A stretch of DNA of 64,000 nucleotides from Dermatemys mawii (GCA_007922305.1 ML677330.1:1329109-1393108), one strand, 5' to 3'. Shown: positions 33,006 to 45,944, counted from the stretch's first letter. A program made the numbers and translations. Notes: generated from the letters alone by a model not told the origin.

Positions 33006-34377
33006 AAGGTGAAATGGGGCTAGAGGCCATAGGAAAACCTAATAGATATATCTATAATGATATACTCATAATAATAAACTCAATGCAGAAGATATTTTTT
33101 TTACATCTTTACATACACACAAGTAGCATCTTTTGCTATGCTGTTTTGCTCTGAGCATGTCAAACTGAGCACATGAAAACTATTTATTTAGAAATCACAT
33201 CACAGCAAGGATAAGGCAAGTTTTCCTGCAGAGCTGGGTAACACTTGGTGCCCATTGCTACCCTCATGAAGCCAAAGGCAAATCCTCCTTTTATCTCAAT
33301 AAGAGTAGGCCCTTACTTCACATCTTACCAACTAAAAGGAGAGTTGAGTCATCTCTGACTTACACAGGCATAAATGACTAAGCAAGACGCACACTATTAT
33401 TCTGGTGGATTAATGTTTTACATCTGCTTTACAAAGATACAAGTTACCATACTAGGTGCCAAGCAGTGGAGAATTAGGCCCAAAAGATACAGTGGATAAT
33501 GTGAGTTAGGTGAATCTAGGTGCTGTCATCACAGAAGAACTACTTTCTATGTGTTACTGCTGTCACCACCACTGGTGGCCTCACCGTAGCCCAGGACCCA
33601 AACACACAGATCTGTGATCAATATGCTCTGTAAAATGCAGTCACTAGCACTCTTATCAGAAATCAATTTAAGTTTTAATAGGCACAGGGAACAAAATACT
33701 TTCTTATCCATAATGTTAACTAGAATGTCTTCATGGACCATTTTGCAAATTGCAATGACAAGCTTGAAGGATTTTAGTATTTAAATCTTCCCCATAAGTG
33801 TTTGTAACCCAAACATTTCAGCAAGTTGCTAGCATGTGAGAGGATGGAATTGAAATCACTGACAGCATAAACAAGAGTGATCTAGTTCCACTCTCCAAGC
33901 TCAATATGTACTGAGTAATTAAATGATATAAAAATGGGTGGAAAAGTAAAATAGTTTTAAAATCTCACCCTTTCTATACTCTTGGATGCTAATAACACAG
34001 GTAACAACACAATTAATTTTAAATGTGTTTTCCAAGACATTATCTTGTATGTGCCCACCCCACCATATTAAATATCACTACAGTTACCTAAGCCAACAGC
34101 CCCAGTCCATCTAGGTAAATGATACCAAGACAAGCTGTTCCTGGCCAGTAATAAAGATTAGCATGCTAATGTTATTCTAAGCGTAGCATTGTTAAATAAG
34201 CCCATAATGAATGCATAATGCCAGCCCATGTCGACCAATTATCATGACACAGAGATCATTAGGAATATAACAATCTGTAATCACCATCGGTCCCTTGTAT
34301 CCTAGTCACCATCCGGGACTTGCATCTCCTCCATCAGGATCCATCAACCTGCTTTATGTATTACCTTTACACCCAAT
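33006..34377. other. Long AT-rich non-coding stretch
   Basis: Nothing recognised. Confidence 0.45.
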
Positions 34378-34474
34378 CATACCCTTTGAGGTTGGAACCA
34401 CATTTTCCTATGTGTTTATTTAGCAAATAGCACAGTATGGTCCCAGTTAATGCCTTTTAAGTGTTACTATAACA
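34378..34474 (-). repeat. Old dispersed amniote repeat fragment, reversed
   Basis: TTGAGGTTGGAACCACATTT, AAATAGCACAGTATGGTCCC and TTTTAAGTGTTACTATAAC are reverse motifs of the family at 3629-3739. Its end is interrupted by the hAT MITE that follows. Confidence 0.55.
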
Positions 34475-34784
34475 CAGGGGTAGGCAACCTATGGCACGGG
34501 TGCCAAAGGCGGCACACAAGCTGATTTTCAATGGCACTCACACTGCCCAGGTCCTGGTCACAGGTCTGGGGTGGCTCTGTATTTAATTTAATTTTAAATT
34601 AAGCTTCTTAAACATTTTTAGAACCTTATTTACTTTACATACAACAACATTTTATTTATATATTAAAGATCTAGAAAGAGACCTTCTAAAAACGTTAAAA
34701 ATATATTACTGGCACACGAAACCTTAAATTAGAGTGAATAAATGAAGACTCGGCACACCACTTCTGAAAGGTTGCCGACCCCTG
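34475..34784. mobile_element. 310-bp hAT-type non-autonomous element
   Basis: Starts CAGGGGTAGGCAACCTATGG and ends AAAGGTTGCCGACCCCTG, terminal inverted repeats of about 16 bp. The flanks CTATAACA and CATAACAA agree if one base is lost. The interior (GGCACACAAGCTGATTTTC, GAAGACTCGGCACACCACTT) is that of a very common reptile hAT family. Its good preservation suggests a comparatively young insertion. Confidence 0.88.
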
Positions 34785-37700
34785 CATAACAAATACAAAT
34801 GATCCCTTTCCCTAGATTATAGACCGGTTAATTGAAGTCTTTATCTGTACAGTCTGCAAGTAGGAGACAGACCCTCGGCAAACATCACTTTGAGCAAAGA
34901 GAGGCTTTGGCAGAGATTCAGCATGATCCCGTTGAATGAACTGAGGAAGAAAATGTGTTTATTTTGATTTATAAAACAATGGGTACTTCAGCATCATTCA
35001 GACATATGGTCTGAAAACCCAATTAAAAATATCATCTCTGAACTAACTCTTAAAGAGAAAAGTTCTGGAAGCAAACTACAAATTAATACACATCTTGTGA
35101 CCAGTATTCACAGCAGAATGCCACGCATCAGAAAGTCCAAGGCTTAGCCTCTGAAGCAATGTTGAAACACCTGAAAACAAACATTCCAGAACTCTGAAAA
35201 ATGTAATGGAGATTCTGTCTGCACCCGCTGTCCCCCTTTTTCCTCCCCCATACTACAGGCACCAGAAGACACAACATGATGAGTACGATAACTTACGATG
35301 AATGATGCATCTTCTCTGGAAAAGAGAGAAATATGAGAAGAGGAAGAATGATCCTACAAATAAACAGGAAAAAAACCCAAACACAGAGAGAAAGCTGACT
35401 GGGTAATTACCTAAAGAGCATCCATCACATCTATTAATGGACCATCAATTAAATTCATAGCCAATAGTCAGTCTTCTATGATTTGACCAGTTTCAAGCGG
35501 ATTAGGTATGGTGAATTAGAGTTATGACCAGGTCCGGAATGCTTTGATACTACATCCACTAGTCTGACTGACTTAGAACTGGTAGTCTGGTGGGAATATA
35601 GGTGCAATTGACAACACCGGTTTTAGATGGAAAATGAGAAGTGGTATAAAAAAGACCCTCATAATTTACTGTGGGTGTTAGGCTTCTCTTCACAAACTAA
35701 TACACTGACTAGTTTGCCTGAGAATAACATGAAAACAGATCTAAAAATGAGAGATGGCTGATTGGTGATATGAGAGGAATCCCATTCTCGTTCCTATGAA
35801 TCCAAGGGTCACTGTAACTTTGACAACCACAGGTAATAAATGACTATAATACATTTGATTCTTTAAATCCTATTTCAAATCTTATAGAGAGACTGAGCAC
35901 AGTTGTCAAGTCTGTATCTATGGAATCTGTATCTCCCAACAGGAGAGACCCTCAGCCTATATACTCTTTATTTTTGCAGAGTAGAAACAATTTTGATCTG
36001 GTCTCTCTTGCACATGCATGAAACAATATTCTCTTTTTCTACACTGAAACCAACTTAGCCCTCAGGAGACTGCTCCCTGAGAAACTATGAAGCATGTGGT
36101 TCAGATAAACTAGCTTCAGTGTTGCTGCTTTGGAACTAGACTATGCCCCTTTTACTTACAATGGGTGTCCTAGGGCTGTGTGTGAACAGTATCACCGCTG
36201 CTCCATAAACATTCATGTATTGGGAGCGAGAGTTGTGTATAGGAACAGAGCCTGAACCCCCCTTGATTTTGTTGGATTTTGGGTTCTAGGTAAATATGAC
36301 CCAGGAAATTCTTTAGTGCCAATTGACAGGAGGCACAGAGAAGGTGCATAGGAGTTGCTGGAATTTCCTGAGTCTGGTGCCCCCAAAGAACGTGGTGTGA
36401 GGTCTCAAATAAAAGCTGGTGTCACACTGGTCATCAATATCATTGTGAAATGCATGTATGGGCATTGTGTAGGGAGTTACATATATACACTCAAAATTAT
36501 ACAGTCTGCCTCTAGAGACCAACAAAGGAGAAAAAACAGTTTCCTGTCAGACAAGAAATATACATCTAGTTGGCTCGTTGACTAGTTAATACATATAAAT
36601 TCACAATGGATCTCCTATCACTAGCCTAAACTGAATGTTAATGAAAGACTGAACTGCAAAGAAAAATTACCAAGAAAAACAGGAGGAGAGGAGAACAGAA
36701 TCCCACTCTGAGGTTCATAAAGGTTTGCTCTACTATAGTTGGAGGACAAATAAAACCTTTCATGAGGAAGTAAAAGGACAGAAACTTTGATTAATGAAAA
36801 AGGGGACTCAGCCAAGCTTGGTTGAAAATGCTCAACAGAACTTTGGGTGAGTTAAACTTCTTTAGATAGGAGGGTTACCTCTTAGTTAAGTTTAGTCTCT
36901 AGGAAGCATGTAATAATTTTGATTTATATGTAACCATTTGTTTCAACGTTCTTACTATCACTTGAATCTCTCTTCTGGGGTAGTAAGCTTATTCTTGTTT
37001 CTCGTGATCGTGAGCTGAATCCTGCAAGCTGTTGTGTACGGTTTCTTTGGGAACAGCAGACTTAGTAGTTCTGTGAGTGTTCTAGATGCTGCTCAGAATT
37101 GTCCAAGTACTCAGGGTTTGGAGTAGGCCTATTGCTACCAATACAGGCAGTACAAGGGCCATAGAAGCCTGAAAGGCAGAACTTGTGATGCCAGAGGATA
37201 GTGGTTTTAGGAAGCAGATCCACAATCAGCACAGACAAAATTGCTTTACACTAAGTGAACATAGTGGTGAGATGTCTCATAACTCATAAGTACACCAAGG
37301 AAGCATCACAATGAACATTTCTGGCAGCTTGTTAAATCAAATATTTACATTTTCTCTCATTCCTCTTTGTGCTTCTCTTGAAGGGTTGTCGGTGCACTTC
37401 TAAATGTATTTGATGGTACCTACATATTATTGAGGAGCATCTTAGGTCTCCATATTATCATAATCAACAATATTCACCGAGTTATAATGCATAACATTTT
37501 TAGTTGTTGAAGAACCTGCATACTAAGCATTATCCTGTCATCAAAATCTAGTCAAAATCTAGTCAACACTTAGTTTTAAAATGTAAACAATTTCACACGT
37601 GTCCACTGTACAATTCCAATGTCCAATATATTTAAGAGTATATTTACGGTGAGAAAAGCAACAGAACAGATATTTTGGTATGACTCATATCCATTTCCTC

Positions 37701-38356
37701 TGTCTCCCCAAATCATAGTTACTTATTTTACTAACAAAATCAAGTTTTTAACTATGTAAGAATTGTGCAACCATTGTAACTCTGGAAGAACAAGTTAAAC
37801 TCTATAAAGCTTGTTGAATTGACAAAAGACCTAACTGCATTCTGATACCATAATTTTTAAGACTGATAATTAAGAATGTAGTGTGTAAAGTAGAAAAGAC
37901 AGAATTTAGTTTTCAGATATCAAAAGAAATGCAGAGTACTAGCAGTTAAAAATACTTTGTTTACTTAATTGAAAATAATTCCTTTCAAAATATTTAAGAA
38001 TGAACTTGAAATACTAAGATTCCACATTAATCCTCACTTTTCTAATTATAATCACAGTTTTTAAGGAAGAATTAGAATAAATATGGTGTTTGTCAAAGAT
38101 TTACACTTCTGATTACTATCTTTTTAAGTAATTTTTATCATGCTGTAATTATTACATTTATTATTGCAGGTTTTTAAAACTCAGCTGAGTAGAAATTATT
38201 AAATATCAAAAATGTTCAATAGAAAAAAATCTTTATAATCCAGACTACCCTTCTCTCTCTCTCATTACAGATCCTTCCATTTCTGTGTTTGGGTAAAATT
38301 CAGTACCAGAGAAACAGTGGGCTAATCAGATTGTCTTCCTTTACGGGGGACTTGAT
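34785..38356. other. Long non-coding stretch, no gene recognised
   Basis: Nothing recognised with confidence. A short direct repeat TCAAAATCTAG (twice at about 37541-37562) is present. Open frames (e.g. 36313-36585, both strands) are mutual shadows without domains. Confidence 0.45.
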
Positions 38357-38406
38357 TCTGTGCTCATTGAAGTCAATGGCAAAATCTTGACTTCACTGAG
38401 CACAGA
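38357..38406. repeat. Palindromic MITE relic with 19-bp arms
   Basis: TCTGTGCTCATTGAAGTCA (38357-38375) and TGACTTCACTGAGCACAGA (38388-38406) are reverse complements at 18 of 19 positions, with a 12-base loop. Confidence 0.8.
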
Positions 38407-38633
38407 ACTGATTTCTGTGGTGCAAAATCAACCCTTAAGATCTTAATACAATTTATTTAGCTCACATGCTGAACATTTCTGGAAAGAATTTTCTTTTCTT
38501 TGGCAAATAATAATAATAATAATGTCATTTGCAGAAAGAGTGTGCTCCTTAACTATAGAAGCAGAAAATCCACACACTGATTTTGAATATTGCAATCTAA
38601 AGAGAAATTAATTTCGCAATAGGAAATTAAGAT

Positions 38634-38815
38634 CAGGGCCAGCTCTAACTTTTTTGCCACCCCAAGCGAGAAAAAAAAGGGGGGGGGGACGCCATGGCCA
38701 GAGGAGCGCTGCCTGAGAAAGAAAAAAAAACAAAAATGGGGGTTTGCCTCCCTAAGATTGGCCGAATGCCGCCCCAGGCACCTGCTTCCTACGCTGGTGC
38801 CTGGAGTCGGCCCTG
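38634..38815. mobile_element. 182-bp hAT-type MITE with near-perfect 8-bp target duplication
   Basis: Ends CAGGGCCAGCTCTAAC and GCCTGGAGTCGGCCCTG. The flanks ATTAAGAT (38626-38633) and ATTAAGAG (38816-38823) match at 7 of 8. Interior has a G run at 38680-38688, GCCACCCCAAGCGAG and GCCGCCCCAGGCACCTG. Termini resemble 4720-4987. Confidence 0.9.
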
Positions 38816-38823
38816 ATTAAGAG

Positions 38824-39194
38824 AAGTATGATAAGCAACATTTTATATCATTGTAAATTGTAATTTTATTCATTGCAAAAGTTAGTTTTATCTAAAACAT
38901 TTTCACTGCATTTAAAATGTTAAACCTTGTATGTAAACCTTTCATAAGGAAAATAATATTGGTGCATGAACATTTTAAAATAGTAACTAACAAAGTGTAC
39001 TATCATGTGCTGTGAACCTTCTGTCTCACAAGCTGAAATATTCATTGTTCAGATGGGAGATCTGATACATGAAATGGTACTATAAATCATCAGGTGGAAC
39101 TCTCCTCCGTCTATATCAAATAAGTGCCCCAACAGGGTCAGGGCACTATACTGGTAAAAGTGCTTTTTTTCCTGAATTAAACATTAAAAAAGAA
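38824..39194. other. AT-rich non-coding stretch
   Basis: Nothing recognised. Confidence 0.4.
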
Positions 39195-39600
39195 GATCCT
39201 GATTAGAGCTGGGCCAAGATTTTTGGACACAAACCTTTACACATATACACACGCACACACACCACGTGCATTTGTGCTAACCAAATATTTCTGAAATTTG
39301 TGTCAAATTTGCTGAATTGCTTCAGTCAAAATGTAATTCTAAAAAAGATGAAGCAGTTTGCTTTGACAGTTTGTAAATTAAATGTTTTGATATGTAAACA
39401 ATTTGTTTTAAATTTTACTTCAATTTTATTTTTTAAAAAAACCCAACCACCTCTTACAAAATGTTTTGTTCAACCCAAAATGAAAATTTCAACATTTTTT
39501 GTTCTCTGAGAAATTTGATTTTTTTTGCCGAACACAAAATACATATTCCTTCAATGTTTTGGTTCAGAACCTAAAAGAAGTAGTTATTCACACGGCTCTA
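39195..39600. repeat. AT-rich dispersed repeat, fifth copy
   Basis: GAGCTGGGCCAAGATTTTTG, CAAAATGTTTTGTTCAACCC, AAAATGAAAATTTCAACATT and ATGTTTTGGTTCAGAACC, then CACACGGCTCTAGCCCTGAT at the end. The GAGCTGGG / GGCTCTAG edges suggest element boundaries. A short CACA run lies at 39245-39262. Confidence 0.5.
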
Positions 39601-40034
39601 GCCCTGATCACTTGGGTCAGTAAAGTTCCTAGAGCACCTTTCATCAGCACAGATTATTAGCATCACATGTCCTGACTGAAATGCAAAGTATGATTAATCA
39701 AATTGTAATGTGAAGTATGGAAGCCTCTAACCGACGAGGTACATGCAATTTGTGGGGGCTGTAAAGGTTTGGGTTAAATATTGTGGCCAGTGGATTTCTG
39801 GAGAGCAAGGGTAGACATTTATCTGAGAGAAAAAGCAAACCATTGTCACTTTGACAGTGTTGTGGGTGAGAGTGGTTTTAGTTTGAGGCAGTCTTTGGCT
39901 AACCAGAAGATTCATCTTTGGTTTTGGTGCATCCTGAAGTAATTGAATACAAAATTTCACTTTGTAGCAGGGAGTCAATTGGATTGCTTTTAAAGGATGT
40001 TTTAAAGAATTTTTAGATTTAAGACTATTTGGAG

Positions 40035-40104
40035 GGCTTGATCTTGTGCCCATTCAAGTCAATGGCAAAAGTTCCCAATGACGTAAATAGTGCAGGATCA
40101 AGCC
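40035..40104. repeat. Palindromic MITE relic, GGCTTGATC / GATCAAGCC ends
   Basis: GGCTTGATCTTGTG at the left and TGCAGGATCAAGCC at the right pair. CCATTCAAGTCAATGGC lies inside. Confidence 0.75.
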
Positions 40105-42184
40105 ATAGCATTTAGAAAGAGTGTTTTTTTCTTGCCAGGGAAGAGAAAATAGGAGACTGAACATTCTAATGCTATGCTACTCACAGAGGAATGGTGTACT
40201 AAGCAGTGATTTATGTATTGGTAAAATTACCTTATCTTGTTTGTTAATACTGGATTTGTTTGTGCAACAGCATAGCACTTCAGCAGTCACTATAGACAGC
40301 TACCACTTACTTAGGGTCTCTTTTGCCACCTGGACTTCCCTGTTTCAGAGCTATGGGTTCTTATGTTTGAGACAATAGTGTGGGCCTTTGTCCTCGGGAC
40401 TGTGGCCCACTGGGAAGCGAAGTTGGGTAAACAGGGAAGTGCTTTTGGTTGCATGCATTATTGTTTATAATTGGTTTTATTTTAAAGAGATTTTTTTATT
40501 ATTGTTAAGGGTAGCAATGAGTTATCTAATCTGTCTGAAGTGCATGTGAGTTAACTGGAGTGTGGGTGGAATAAAAAGGAAGAGAAAGAATTTAATTCTT
40601 CTAGACAGGGGATTATGACAAACTTCTCCAGTAAAGAGGGCTAATCTCAACATGCCATGGAACTTTTTCCTAAGAGAGTTTAAATACTATCAGAGGTTCT
40701 CGGACGGCACCCAAAACACCTGCCTCCAGCTATAAGCTTTAAGGTAAGAGTTTCAGAACCTGATCCAACTCCAACTGAGGTAGTTGGAACTGATCCTTAA
40801 TGTTATTCTGTATAAATAACATATCCTCCTCCATCCCTCAGGTTGAGTAGTAGTCACTGCTGAGTTCAGAGGACTAAATAGTTAATTGCTGCTCAGCATG
40901 AGAAAGAGTGGCAGAATGGGACTCTAAATCAATAGGTAACTCTGTAAACTATGTATTAGTATTTTGGCCATATTTTCTCTCGATTTCTCGCAATGAAAAC
41001 TTATGCCACATTTAAAGCCTTCATTCCATTCCTGATTCTTAGTGTTGGATAGCACCATTAAACAATTGCTATACTTCACCCAGGTGAAATGATTCCATGA
41101 CATTTGTATATCAAAACTGTGGGTTCCTTTGAGATGAAAGGCCTGAGGTAAATGCAAGATATTTATCATCCCTTATTCTTTTTTTCCTTCATGGGACTTG
41201 CTCAAGAAGAAGATTTATGCCAGCTGTTCCAGAGTTTGATCAATATGTTTAGGTCTTCTCCCCCTGCAATCCTTGTTGAAAGGCTCTAGTCCCCATACCA
41301 TGCTTTATGCTGGCCTCTGTAAAAGCTAAAGCCAGCCAGTCTTTGATGGTTGTTTTTCCTGTATATTCAGATATTGTCAGCTGTGAGTACATTGTGTGAA
41401 AAAGAGAATTTGCTTGATATGATACAAATGTTTTTTATATAATGTATTTGTTGGTTTAATTTTGCAGCTTTAGATGGTTTCTGCAGATCGTTTTTGATAA
41501 TTACTTAATGTTATTTCATATGAGAGTTATTACCACTAGAATCTGCAATGCCCCCAAAACCACAGGGAAAAAATGTTTTAGCTATGAATATAGCCCATCT
41601 ACTGTTTCTGCTTCAAATGGGGTTGAGAAGAGGGGAGGCTATGGGCATTTTTAAGTGTTGGGAGACTCCTATAGTTTTAGGAATTACATGGTATGGTCCT
41701 TGGTGTTTTATAGTCTTGAGAATACTCTTGCTCCTAATTTAGTTTTAAAAAAACAGTACATTTTAAAGAACTAAGTAGTATGATACACATCTGACTAAGA
41801 AGTAGGAAACTATGCACTAATAGCTACTTTGACAGTCACACAGAGAAATACAGAGGCATGGTGGATTTAAAAGTGATATAAATGTGCACTATACACAACA
41901 TGGGCAGAGAATGGGTGTTTGTGTATTTTGTACATCAGGTTTACTCTGCTAAAGACAGAACCTACTTGCTTATCCTTCAGCTGGGGCTGAAAATGGCTCA
42001 GCTTCTAGTGCAGATGAGCTCAAACCATTCCCAGAATTACAACTATTAGTTTACAGTAGCGTCCACTACATACCAGGCATTCTCCAGGTAGAAAGAGAAT
42101 GACCTCTACCTTGAGGAGCAATGTGACATTACATATGACAAGCCATGTTCTGATAGATTACTAGCACTTTCATTAGCCCTTTTA
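40105..42184. other. Long non-coding stretch
   Basis: No gene or element recognised. Confidence 0.45.
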
Positions 42185-42310
42185 AAAAGGGTTTTGTCCT
42201 GCCCACACTAGAAGTTAGTTTTTCAATGCCAGTGGAAGACCCGTTCCTGACAACCACTGCCAGTAAAAAATAGACAGATCTTTCCACTGGAAATTTAGTA
42301 TGAACACTTT
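42185..42310. repeat. Possible decayed MITE (CTGCCCACACTAG end)
   Basis: GTCCTGCCCACACTAGAAGT at the left resembles the GTCTACACT termini of the CAGTGTAGAC family, and internal CCAGTGGAAGAC and CTTTCCACTGGAAA pair partially. Weak. Confidence 0.3.
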
Positions 42311-43572
42311 CATTTTGTGCAGGCCAACTTAAATGAATGTAAAAAAATCAGATAAAGTCCTTAGGGGTATTGTACCATGGAAGAAAATCACCTGAGTGCA
42401 AAGCATTTGCACAGGACCCTCCGCCCAACTTAAACTTCACCGGGGAAGGGGAGATCTGGAGAGCAGTCACACAGAGGTGTTCTCATAGCCATCAAGTTCT
42501 GAGGGTATGCCAGCCCTAAGTGAATGTGGCAGATAGCAGTGCAGATGGGATCACCGGCTCTGTGATTGCAGAATCAACAACCATAACACATCCAAAAGTG
42601 GTACAAAGCCTTTATAGACTAGAATAATGGTCAGTTTTGCCTTTCCAGCTCCCTGCCCTTTGTACCTTTAATTCAGATGACATGCAGATGAAGTGGGCAT
42701 AACTTAAAGCATGAAAGCATCTAGAAAATGTGTTGCCAACTCATGATTTTATTGTGAAAAACATCCAATATTTGATGCATATTTTTTTCTTCCCTGAAAG
42801 CCTCAGAGCTCCTGGAGTATTTACATGAGAATCTAAGCTTTCATTTTTTAAAATAGTAAATTTCTAGCCCTCATGCTGGTGAAGAAAAGGTTGAAAATCT
42901 GATTTTTGAGCCCTAGTCAGAAGGTAAATAAAGAGAACCCAAAACTTACAAATATTTTTAGCAATCTTGTGTTTTTGGGGGATGTGGCTCATGATTTTTG
43001 AACACGTGATTATATAATAAACTTGAGCTTCTCAAATCCTCCTAGGAGTTTAGATTAGAAACCAGTGGGAATTTTGCCTGTGCAAGAATTGTTTTGCCTA
43101 TGCCAGATAAACTTCATGATAGGTTCAGAAATTCTTTACAACACATCACACAAGTGTCAGACACAGACATAACATTTTCTGTCTTTGCAATGGATGGAAG
43201 GCTGTGGAATAAGAAGTGAGATACGCAAATGTCGTGCTTTGCCTGTTATGATAAAGATTAAGTAATCCATAAACATGATTTAAATCAAGAGTAACAAATG
43301 TCCCTCTAAAACCTATTATTATTACATATGTAATGTGATATTTTCTTACCTCAAATGGGTGTCTGGGAGGCTTAAATAAATAATGTTGTAAGTTCTCAAT
43401 ATCCTGCAATTTTTGAGATCCTTGTATGTAAGGGTTAACAACAATTAGGGAATCCCTGGCTCCCAGTCCTATGCTCAAACTGGATATCACTTCTTCTCTC
43501 TCTCTGGTCTGGTCTCCAGAAGCAAATTGCACTGTTTGAGTTGGAGGTGCAATTTTAAGGCAATTTAGTTAA
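42311..43572. other. Non-coding stretch
   Basis: Nothing recognised. A 128-codon minus frame at 43146-43532 has no domain. Confidence 0.4.
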
Positions 43573-43768
43573 ACCAGTGCAATAGGCTGTGTGGACACAC
43601 TTTGGTTTGACCTGAACCAAAATAAAGCTGGTCAGATAGGAATCAGTTCAAACTAAAGTGAAAGAAAATGACTGTCCACAAAGGCCTTTACCCTAGTTAA
43701 ACTAAATTGGTTTAAAAGTATATTTAAGTTAAACCTGTTCAACTTTCTTGTGTAGACCAGGATTAAGA
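43573..43768. repeat. Decayed MITE of the GTGTAGAC family
   Basis: Starts near GCTGTGTGGACACACTTTGG and ends TTTCTTGTGTAGACCAGGAT. The interior AACCAAAATAAAGCTGGTC and GTTAAACTAAATTGGTTTAA is typical of one branch of this family. Confidence 0.6.
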
Positions 43769-44254
43769 CACACTTACTTTTAGTTCATGCTGAACGTTTT
43801 TTCAAATAAAAGTAGCATTTACATTTTTCACAGGCTTCAGTGTAAAAAGTTTCCTATTTCCTGAAATAGATATCTTGAAAATGTTGAGGTTGTGAAACCA
43901 CACAAAATTAATTGCTGAAAAACTTGGCATGAATTTGCACACAAATGTTTTCAGTAACTTTGCCCGACTCGAGAGATTTTTGTCTTAATACTATTCCCTT
44001 AAATATGAACTTACAAAATATTTCTCAAAATAATATTTACTAGAAGGGAAAGATTGTTTAGGTTATGCACTTGGGTTTAAAGGTTTATATACAACTAAAT
44101 ATTAATACAATTGCTTTCCTGAACTTACAAAGCAGTTTGTCTGTTTTTTTAAATTAATCAGCAGTGTTTGCAGTTCAAGCATGGCAGTTTTGGGCTAGTG
44201 CATGAGAAATGGCAACTGAAATCAATTAGAAAATTAGTCTATTTTCATTACAGA
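43769..44254. other. AT-rich non-coding stretch
   Basis: The part to about 43990 (GCTGAACGTTTTTTCAAATA, GAAAATGTTGAGGTTGTGAA) weakly resembles the AT-rich repeat family; the rest is unremarkable. Confidence 0.35.
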
Positions 44255-44345
44255 GACAAAGTGCATGAGGAAATATTTTATTGGACCAGCTTCTGTTGGT
44301 GAAAGAGACAAGCCTTTTTCAGAGCCCTTTTTCAGGTCTTCTTCA
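44255..44345 (+). repeat. Dispersed reptile repeat fragment
   Basis: ATATTTTATTGGACCAGCTT, CTGTTGGTGAAAGAGACAAG and CCCTTTTTCAGGTCTTCTTC form a motif series I recognise from abundant reptile repeats; family name unknown. Confidence 0.55.
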
Positions 44346-44624
44346 CTGTCCAAGTGAAGAAAATAAACATGAAAAATTCAAATTTTAAAATGATGTTATC
44401 AATAACACCTTAGAATAGTAAAACAGAAGTAGTTACGTTATTTCCTAACCATCTCCAAAGCTACCTCATTGTCCTCCTTCATCTCTCTCTTGCAGTAATG
44501 CCCACAACGATTTAACAGTTAAGCAGCTGGGGTGCGGAGACCACTGGTTCTCATTCTGACCAGTATTGTCTCATTGTTCCTTTGTACCTCCCATCTGTCT
44601 ATGTCCATCTGTTGTCTTGTCTTA

Positions 44625-44740
44625 CATTGTAAGCTCTCTGTGGCAGGAACTGTCTTTTTGTTCTCTGTTTGTACAGCACCCAGCACAATGGGGTCCTGGT
44701 CCAGGCCTTGTGGCTACTAGGAGCTATCACATTACTAATA
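44625..44740 (-). repeat. Old dispersed amniote repeat fragment, reversed, well preserved
   Basis: TAAGCTCTCTGTGGCAGGAA, CTGTCTTTTTGTTCTCTG, TTTGTACAGCACCCAGCACA and ATGGGGTCCTGG, then GGCTACTAGGAGCTATCACA: the best preserved of the copies in this window. Confidence 0.7.
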
Positions 44741-45275
44741 AGAGTTAAATATTTTCTAACGCTGACACAGACTAAATGAGGTTTAGGAAAAAATGGATAC
44801 GATATCAGAACTGGATAGTTTTCTAAAAAAGCTGGTAGCATTCCATGAATTTGTTCATGGGGACCTTTTTATTAGAGAATTTTAGTGCTAAAGTCATTAG
44901 AAGGCTGTATCTTAATAAGTATCCTTTTCTTAGATGGTAGCAAGACATTTCCTGTTCTTGAAATTAATAGATTCAGTCCATTTTAATACTTATAATACAA
45001 AGTATTCCATTTAACTGGTGGATAAAGAATGTGATTTTTAATTATGTACAGAGAGAGCCTGGATTTAACAAAAAATAAAATGTAATCCAGTCACTGGAAA
45101 TGGTAGGTGACTCTAATAGCATTTACACTTTCAATAATTGCAGTCAAATTTTCTTTGTGTAGAAATCTAGGATAAACTCAAGAGATGATTACTGTAATTA
45201 AGGAATTTACAGATCTCTTTCTTCACAGAAACTGTGAGCTGTTTGGTGGAGATTTGAAGTCTGCTAAATAAAGAA
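44741..45275. other. AT-rich non-coding stretch
   Basis: Nothing recognised. Confidence 0.4.
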
Positions 45276-45536
45276 GTCTACACTGCAATTAGACACCTTT
45301 GGCTGACCCGTGGCAGTAGACTCAGGCTCATGGGGTTTAGGTTGTGGGCTGTTTCATTCCAGTATAGACCTCTGGGCTTGGGCTGGAGCCTGGGCTCTAG
45401 GACCTTGTGGGGTTGGAGTGCCTCAGAGCTTGGGCCCAAGCCCAAGCCCAGTAGTCTACATTGCAATGAGACAGCCCTGCCGCCCAAGTCAACTGACACC
45501 GGCCAGCCACCCCGGATGTCTAATTGCAGTGTAGAC
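45276..45536. mobile_element. MITE with 19-bp terminal inverted repeats (GTCTACACTGCAATTAGAC)
   Basis: GTCTACACTGCAATTAGAC at the left end and GTCTAATTGCAGTGTAGAC at 45518-45536 are exact reverse complements. The GC-rich interior contains CTTGGGCCCAAGCCCAAGC, itself palindromic, and CTGACCCGTGGCAGTAGACT. Overlapping open frames on both strands here are by-products of the inverted structure. Confidence 0.88.
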
Positions 45537-45805
45537 ATACCCCAAGTTCTCACCTATTAGCCCATCAAGCTCACATCCAGTAAAAACTGCTGATGCTGCT
45601 GAGATCCAGTGCCCTATCCAAGTGAAATACAGCCTTTATTGCAGTGGACACACAGATGTTTTCTGGGCATCCTGGGATTTACAGCCATGGGCATCAAAGG
45701 TTTCCTGATTACAAAGAGAGGAATTTACATCTTGTGTAAGTCTAGAGGAACAGAAGAGATAAGCCAGATTTATGCAAGTGCAACTGAAGTCTGATTCTAT
45801 GACGT
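45537..45805. other. Short non-coding stretch
   Basis: Nothing recognised. Confidence 0.4.
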
Positions 45806-45817
45806 TAGTCTTCTTAG

Positions 45818-45944
45818 AAGTGATAAAGAGTCCTGTGGCACCTTAAAGACTAACTAAAGTACTTACTTTACATAATCTTTAAGGTGCCACAGGACTCTTT
45901 GTCACTTCTGCTATTCCAGACTAACACGGCTACCTCTCTGATTC
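45818..45944 (-). mobile_element. Retroposed foldback fragment with 34-bp arms and 12-bp target duplication
   Basis: Arms 45816-45849 and 45876-45909 are reverse complements at 33 of 34 positions (AAAGAGTCCTGTGGCACC against GGTGCCACAGGACTCTTT), with a 26-base loop. The insert then runs through CAGACTAACACGGCTACCTC. TAGTCTTCTTAG (45806-45817) and TAGTCTTATTAG (45945-45956) match at 11 of 12 and look like target duplications. It shares sequence with 32327-32362 and, more distantly, 30719-30995. Confidence 0.8.

Noticed and set aside
45278..45560. Opposed open frames of 74-91 codons
   Set aside because: By-product of the palindromic MITE at 45276-45536.
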